NCBI GenBank assembly: GCA_017453065.1
Contig: JAFTKW010000010.1
Coordinates: 1 to 43,727 of the forward strand
Origin: Lachnospiraceae bacterium
GTDB lineage: Bacteria > Bacillota > Clostridia > Lachnospirales > Lachnospiraceae
Direction of reading: 5' to 3'
DNA: 43,727 nucleotides
The notes beneath the pieces were generated by a model that was not told where the DNA came from, did no database searches, and was given only the letters and a program-made list of their open reading frames with translations. The translations under genes were made by a program, and so were the position numbers. Shown here piece by piece: positions 40,495 through 43,727 of the stretch. Every line of letters starts with the position of its first letter. The first letter of the stretch is position 1.

Positions 40495-42537
40495 TTATTT
40501 TTCTAATCCGAATTTTGCATAAACGATGGTGTTTTCATCCACTTTTTCACCTTTGTACTCCGTGCCTGGCTGGTAATCTTTGGTGGTGTACCAACCAAGG
40601 AAGCTTAGGTGCTTCAAGACTGGGTCAGCTGGAAGGGTAGTGCCTGTGTGATAGGTAGCACCATTTACTTTGTAAAGTACGGTGGCTGAGCTTCCCACAG
40701 TGGAAACTTCATAAGTTGTCACAGAACCGTTGCAGGAAAGGAAGGACATATCGGTAAGCTGTGAGAACTGTGTAACGCCATAGCCTTTGATTACTTTGGC
40801 AATGTTCTCGGTACTAAAGTAGGCTACTTTTTTGCCATTTACGGTTTCTTCTTTATCAGGGTCGATTGGCATCCACCACTGACTTAGGGAAGCACTGTTA
40901 AGTACCATTTTGACGTTTCCTTTTCCTTCATAGACAACTGCTACAGATTGGCCTTCGTAGAAGTAGGAATCCTGTGCTGGTGTAGTGATGTATGTGGAGT
41001 CCCATTCTTTTTGGCTAGTGTGTCCATCTGGATAGGAGAAAATGATGTCTCCACCAACGATAGAATCGGATGGAGCATCATTGGTGTCGGAATTGCCAAC
41101 AGCTGAGCCCCAAGTGATACTAGATTTGACCTTCATCATGGCATTTACAAAATCAGGGTCTGCCAGTTCGCCAGTGCGTCTATTGAAGTAGCAGTGATTT
41201 TCGCTGCCACCTGTGCCTGGAGCACCGTTGTCCCAAAGCACAATTGGAACGCCGTGCTCTGCGGCCTTGGTCGCCATATAGGTAACCCAATTTACACGAG
41301 CCTGATTGTTGGTCTTGCCAGTGGCACTTGTTTCGCCGATGACCACAGGAATGCCATGGTCGAGGAACTCGGTCTTGATGGTCTCAAAAACAGTATCGAT
41401 AGAACTGGTATCGGATGGATTGTTTAGGTCAAAGTTTTGCTGCTCTGCACTTAAGCAGAAGGAGTAAGGAGAATAGGAGTGAGTGGAAATAATCAAGTTG
41501 TTCACTGTTTCTCCATTGTAGGTAGGCAAGGAGATGGTTCTCAGCACAGAGGCAGAGTTGGAAGCTGCATAGCCTGGAATCATGAGACAGCGCTCATGGT
41601 TGTAGCCTTTGCCACTTGAGCGAACGGCATTTGCAAATACCTGGTTAAAGTAATTGACAGTATCATAAGCTTCCTGGTTGCCAGACCATTCAAGGTTTGT
41701 ACCCGCAAGACGAGGCTCATTCATGCCTTCAAAAATCAGGTGTTGATCATAGTCTGCAAAGTAATCTGCAATCTGTGCCCAAAGTGCACCAATCTCTTTG
41801 GCGATTTCGTCTTGGTTGGTCACTAATTTGGAAGTGTTGATCCATTCTTCGTGATGCAGATTCAGGATAATGTATACGTCATGTTTGTAGCAGTAATCCA
41901 CCACTTCTTTGACTCTGGCAAGGTATGCAGGGTCGATGGTGTATTTACCATCGGTGGATACGAAGGAGTACCAAGTGGTAGGGATGCGGATGGTGGTAAA
42001 GCCAGCGGCAACTACACCGTCCACTAGCTTTTGTGAGATCACAGGGTTGCCCCATGCCTGTTCGTGCTTCAGCACATCGGATACGCGGCCGCTGGTAGCG
42101 TCTAGGGAGTTTCCTATGTTAAAACCAAAGCCCATGTTTGCTACGATTTCAGAGGCGGTCTTGCCAGTGAGGGCATCGGGGTCTGTTGTAGGAGCAGTGG
42201 GAGCGGTGGTTTCGTCTTCTTTAGGGTTAGTGTCAGTACTGGTGGTGTCGCCTGCGGATGAAGTTTCGTCCTTTGCAGGGGCGCTGGATTCTGGAGTCTC
42301 GTCTTTTGCAGGATTGTTTGCTCCGGGAGTTTCATCCTTGGCAGGTTCACTGGGCTGGGCCTGGTCTGACTCTGCAGGTGCAGAAGGCTCAGACTCCGCA
42401 GGAGTACTGGACGGCTCCTGACTACTTTCCTGTGAAGGGGTAGCGGAAGGAGTGCTGTCAGAATTTCCGCAAGCCGTAAATGTAGAAATAAGTAAAACAG
42501 ATGTTAGTAATAAACATAGTATTTTTCGGATTTTCAT
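40495..42537 (-). CDS. Secreted GH5 endoglucanase, lipoprotein
   Basis: A 680-aa cellulase of glycoside hydrolase family 5. The lipoprotein signal ends at FTAC (Cys23). A long Ser/Pro/Glu/Thr linker (about 24-125) follows, containing three PAKDET units. The GH5 domain (about 130-460) shows FGFNIGNSLDA, TIRIPTTW, LNLHHEEW, FEGMNEPR with acid/base Glu274, STHSYSPY, and VIGETS with nucleophile Glu402. The C-terminal 200 residues hold a beta-sandwich module (possibly carbohydrate-binding) and a last segment LSFLGWYTTKDYQPGTEY like the Listeria-Bacteroides (InlB B-type) repeat. RBS GAAAGGA. Membrane-tethered cellulose or glucan degradation is expected. Confidence 0.93.
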   Translation of the reverse strand: MKIRKILCLLLTSVLLISTFTACGNSDSTPSATPSQESSQEPSSTPAESEPSAPAESDQAQPSEPAKDETPGANNPAKDETPESSAPAKDETSSAGDTTSTDTNPKEDETTAPTAPTTDPDALTGKTASEIVANMGFGFNIGNSLDATSGRVSDVLKHEQAWGNPVISQKLVDGVVAAGFTTIRIPTTWYSFVSTDGKYTIDPAYLARVKEVVDYCYKHDVYIILNLHHEEWINTSKLVTNQDEIAKEIGALWAQIADYFADYDQHLIFEGMNEPRLAGTNLEWSGNQEAYDTVNYFNQVFANAVRSSGKGYNHERCLMIPGYAASNSASVLRTISLPTYNGETVNNLIISTHSYSPYSFCLSAEQQNFDLNNPSDTSSIDTVFETIKTEFLDHGIPVVIGETSATGKTNNQARVNWVTYMATKAAEHGVPIVLWDNGAPGTGGSENHCYFNRRTGELADPDFVNAMMKVKSSITWGSAVGNSDTNDAPSDSIVGGDIIFSYPDGHTSQKEWDSTYITTPAQDSYFYEGQSVAVVYEGKGNVKMVLNSASLSQWWMPIDPDKEETVNGKKVAYFSTENIAKVIKGYGVTQFSQLTDMSFLSCNGSVTTYEVSTVGSSATVLYKVNGATYHTGTTLPADPVLKHLSFLGWYTTKDYQPGTEYKGEKVDENTIVYAKFGLEK

Positions 42538-42578
42538 AATAAGTTCCTTTCATCAGTTGTAAACTTGTTACATGGGTA

Positions 42579-42607
42579 ATTTTAACATTTTAGTCAAAAC
42601 GATTCAA
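42579..42607 (-). promoter_or_regulatory. Promoter of the GH5 gene
   Basis: On the minus strand: TTGAAT (42607-42602), 17 bases, TAAAAT (42584-42579). It lies about 40 bases before the GH5 start codon. Confidence 0.7.
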
Positions 42608-42750
42608 TATGGAAGGGAACAGCACCCAAAAACGAGTAAAATCGATTTCGAGATTGAAGTAGGGCAGTAGCATATGTTATGCTAAGAAAAAATATAACTA
42701 GAAAGGTTCAAAGAGTGTTTTTTGAAGAATAATAAGGCGATTGTGCAGTA

Positions 42751-42792
42751 GCGATGGCTATTGCAAATAAAAAGGACTGTAATAGCCATTGC
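42751..42792 (+). promoter_or_regulatory. Long hairpin in the leader of the CD3324-like gene
   Basis: gcgatggctattgca (42751-42765) pairs with tgtaatagccattgc (42778-42792), 15 bp with two G-T pairs and a 12-base loop. There is no T run after it, so it is not a terminator; it lies 28 bases before the start codon. A weak promoter (TTGAAG 42654, TATGCT 42678) precedes it. Confidence 0.5.
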
Positions 42793-42820
42793 ATCCTAAG
42801 TTACATTTAGGAGGACGCAT

Positions 42821-43126
42821 ATGAGCTATGTAAATGCAGATAACGTTTTGCCACAAAGTCTGATAAAGGAGATTCAGAAGTATGTGGATGGAGGGCTACT
42901 TTATATTCCGAGAAAGGATGCAAAATCTTTTTCCTGGGGTGAGAAAAGTGGCGCCAAGGACAAGCTGGCGAAACGAAATCAAGAGATAGTACGCCGCTAC
43001 TACTTGGGTGAGACTATTTCTCAATTAAGTGAGGTGTTTTTTCTCTCGGAAAAAAGAGTCCGAGGAATAATACACGAATATGAATCCTCTCAGAAAAAGG
43101 AAGATGGAGGATTCAAAGATGAATAG
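42821..43126 (+). CDS. CD3324-like helix-turn-helix protein
   Basis: A 101-aa protein matching the pattern of the CD3324 family: SYVNADNVLPQSLIKEIQKYVDGGLLYIPRK, then WGEKSGAKDKLAKRNQEIVRRYYLGETISQLSEVFFLSEKRVRGIIHEY. The second half is a helix-turn-helix resembling sigma-70 region 4 or the Mor family. Probably a small DNA-binding regulator; function not established. RBS GGAGG. Its end overlaps the next start by eight bases, so the two genes are translated together. Confidence 0.85.
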   Translation: MSYVNADNVLPQSLIKEIQKYVDGGLLYIPRKDAKSFSWGEKSGAKDKLAKRNQEIVRRYYLGETISQLSEVFFLSEKRVRGIIHEYESSQKKEDGGFKDE

Positions 43127-43544
43127 AGAAAACAAGCGAAAACAGTACGAAAAAGGATATTACAAAACCCATCCATGTAATGAGACTTTCACATGTAAGA
43201 ATTGCGGAAGGTTGGTGGTACCAGCTGGTGCAGGTAGCGATCACAGGAATCATTGCCCAAACTGTCTTTACAGTTTGCATGTGGATATCGAGCCAGGGGA
43301 CCGCGAATCGGATTGCGGAGGACACATGGAGCCAGTTTCGGTATGGGTTAGAAACAAAGGCGAATGGGCTATCATTCACAGATGCAAGATGTGTGGCTCG
43401 TTTAGTTCCAATCGAGTGGCAGCAGATGATAACCCAATGAAACTGATGTCTATCGCTATGAGGCCCATCGGACAACCGCCTTTCCCTGTGGAGAGGATTG
43501 AGGAGATGACTCGCATGATGGGCGGCGAAGGAAGCCTTGGGTAG
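43119..43544 (+). CDS. RNHCP-domain zinc-ribbon protein
   Basis: A 141-aa protein. It contains FTCKNCGRLVV, then DHRNHCPNCLYSLHVD with the name-giving Arg-Asn-His-Cys-Pro, and later HRCKMCGSFSSNRVA. The paired CxxC motifs make zinc-ribbon-like sites. RNHCP proteins are small and widespread in bacteria, without known function. Start at ATG 43119 has GGAGG eight bases upstream; an upstream in-frame ATG at 43080 lies deep in the preceding gene. Coupled to the CD3324-like gene. Confidence 0.88.
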   Translation: MNRENKRKQYEKGYYKTHPCNETFTCKNCGRLVVPAGAGSDHRNHCPNCLYSLHVDIEPGDRESDCGGHMEPVSVWVRNKGEWAIIHRCKMCGSFSSNRVAADDNPMKLMSIAMRPIGQPPFPVERIEEMTRMMGGEGSLG

Positions 43545-43552
43545 TAAAAAGG

Positions 43553-43592
43553 AACCAAGATAAGGGGAATAACCCCTAATCTTGGTTTTTTT
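43553..43592 (+). terminator. Terminator after the RNHCP gene
   Basis: aaccaagataagggg pairs with cccctaatcttggtt (one mismatch) and is followed by a long T run. Confidence 0.92.
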
Positions 43593-43604
43593 GGTTTGAG
43601 AACC

Positions 43605-43727
43605 AATAAAACCACCTGCTATGCAGGTGTGTTCCCAGATGGCTTTAGCTTCAAGAAAAAACCTCCTGTAGTATAATGAGTGCAGGTTCGCCAACCGCAC
43701 GAGATTATACAAAGGAGGTTATCCAAA
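43605..43727 (+). mobile_element. Left end of an IS200/IS605-type element (partial)
   Basis: A left-end hairpin CACCTGC-TAT-GCAGGTG (43613-43629) is followed by a promoter (TATAAT 43672-43677), a leader hairpin gtgc-ggtt/aacc-gcac (43680-43700) and a strong ribosome site AAAGGAGG (43711-43718) nine bases from the window edge. This is the order seen ahead of the TnpA gene of IS200-type elements, whose start codon would lie at the first base outside. The stem is closely similar to the right-end hairpin at 114-134. Exact element boundary is not fixed. Confidence 0.65.

Noticed and set aside
1-43727. Composite transposon bounded by the two IS200-like ends
   Set aside because: The interior is mostly ordinary metabolic and transport genes and IS200-type elements do not form classical composite transposons; an assembly break at repeats is simpler.

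Overview
The window looks like a low-to-moderate GC Gram-positive gut or rumen anaerobe of the Clostridia, most likely Lachnospiraceae. This rests on AGGAGG-type ribosome sites, lipoproteins with lipoboxes, families typical of these bacteria (CD1871A-type CXXC peptide, CD3324-type and RNHCP proteins, an apparent DUF5692 membrane protein) and three plant cell-wall glycosidases (GH10, GH51, GH5). No rRNA or tRNA gene was seen, so genus is not assigned.

Layout. 1-134 looks like the right end of an IS200/IS605-type element, and 43605-43727 looks like the left end of another, with its transposase start just outside; the window is probably a contig that broke at repeats. 166-1566: secreted GH10 xylanase. 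1628-2240: gene-free, with twin inverted repeats and a stem-rich element. 2315-7444: hypB, a large Fe-S/flavin oxidoreductase, hypA and a polytopic membrane protein, facing a convergent FadR-type GntR regulator (7614-8321). 8553-11347: TlpA-like lipoprotein, tiny CXXC membrane peptide, membrane 4Fe-4S protein and membrane-anchored EndA-like nuclease, apparently one redox operon. 11559-15906: AraC regulator and a sugar ABC importer. 16109-18007: small proteins including a Spx/ArsC-like one, bracketed by a 19-base direct repeat.

18447-25187 is a complete type II-A CRISPR-Cas locus: antisense tracrRNA with its own promoter, cas9 (1345 aa), cas1, cas2, csn2, a leader ending in ATTTGAG, and ten repeats with nine spacers. 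It is visibly AT-richer than its surroundings and is bordered by possible gene scraps, suggesting acquisition by transfer.

25260-32088: a nucleotide-metabolism-like small protein, a frameshifted small ORF, intracellular GH51 arabinofuranosidase and a heterodimeric ABC exporter with one degenerate ATP site. 32199-33595: a probable toxin-antitoxin pair (DUF3990-like and XRE-type) with two near-identical 18-bp palindromes on its promoter. 33622-34596: EamA transporter. 34726-39667: branched-chain amino acid importer livJHMGF, split by a terminator, a structured element and a second promoter. 39808-40431: cytidylate-kinase-like protein. 40495-42537 (minus): secreted GH5 cellulase. 42821-43544: CD3324-like and RNHCP-like genes.

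The glycosidases and sugar importer fit hemicellulose and cellulose use. The strongest candidates for undescribed biology are the hypB/oxidoreductase/hypA/membrane-protein cluster, which has no hydrogenase beside it, the CRISPR locus and the DUF3990 pair.
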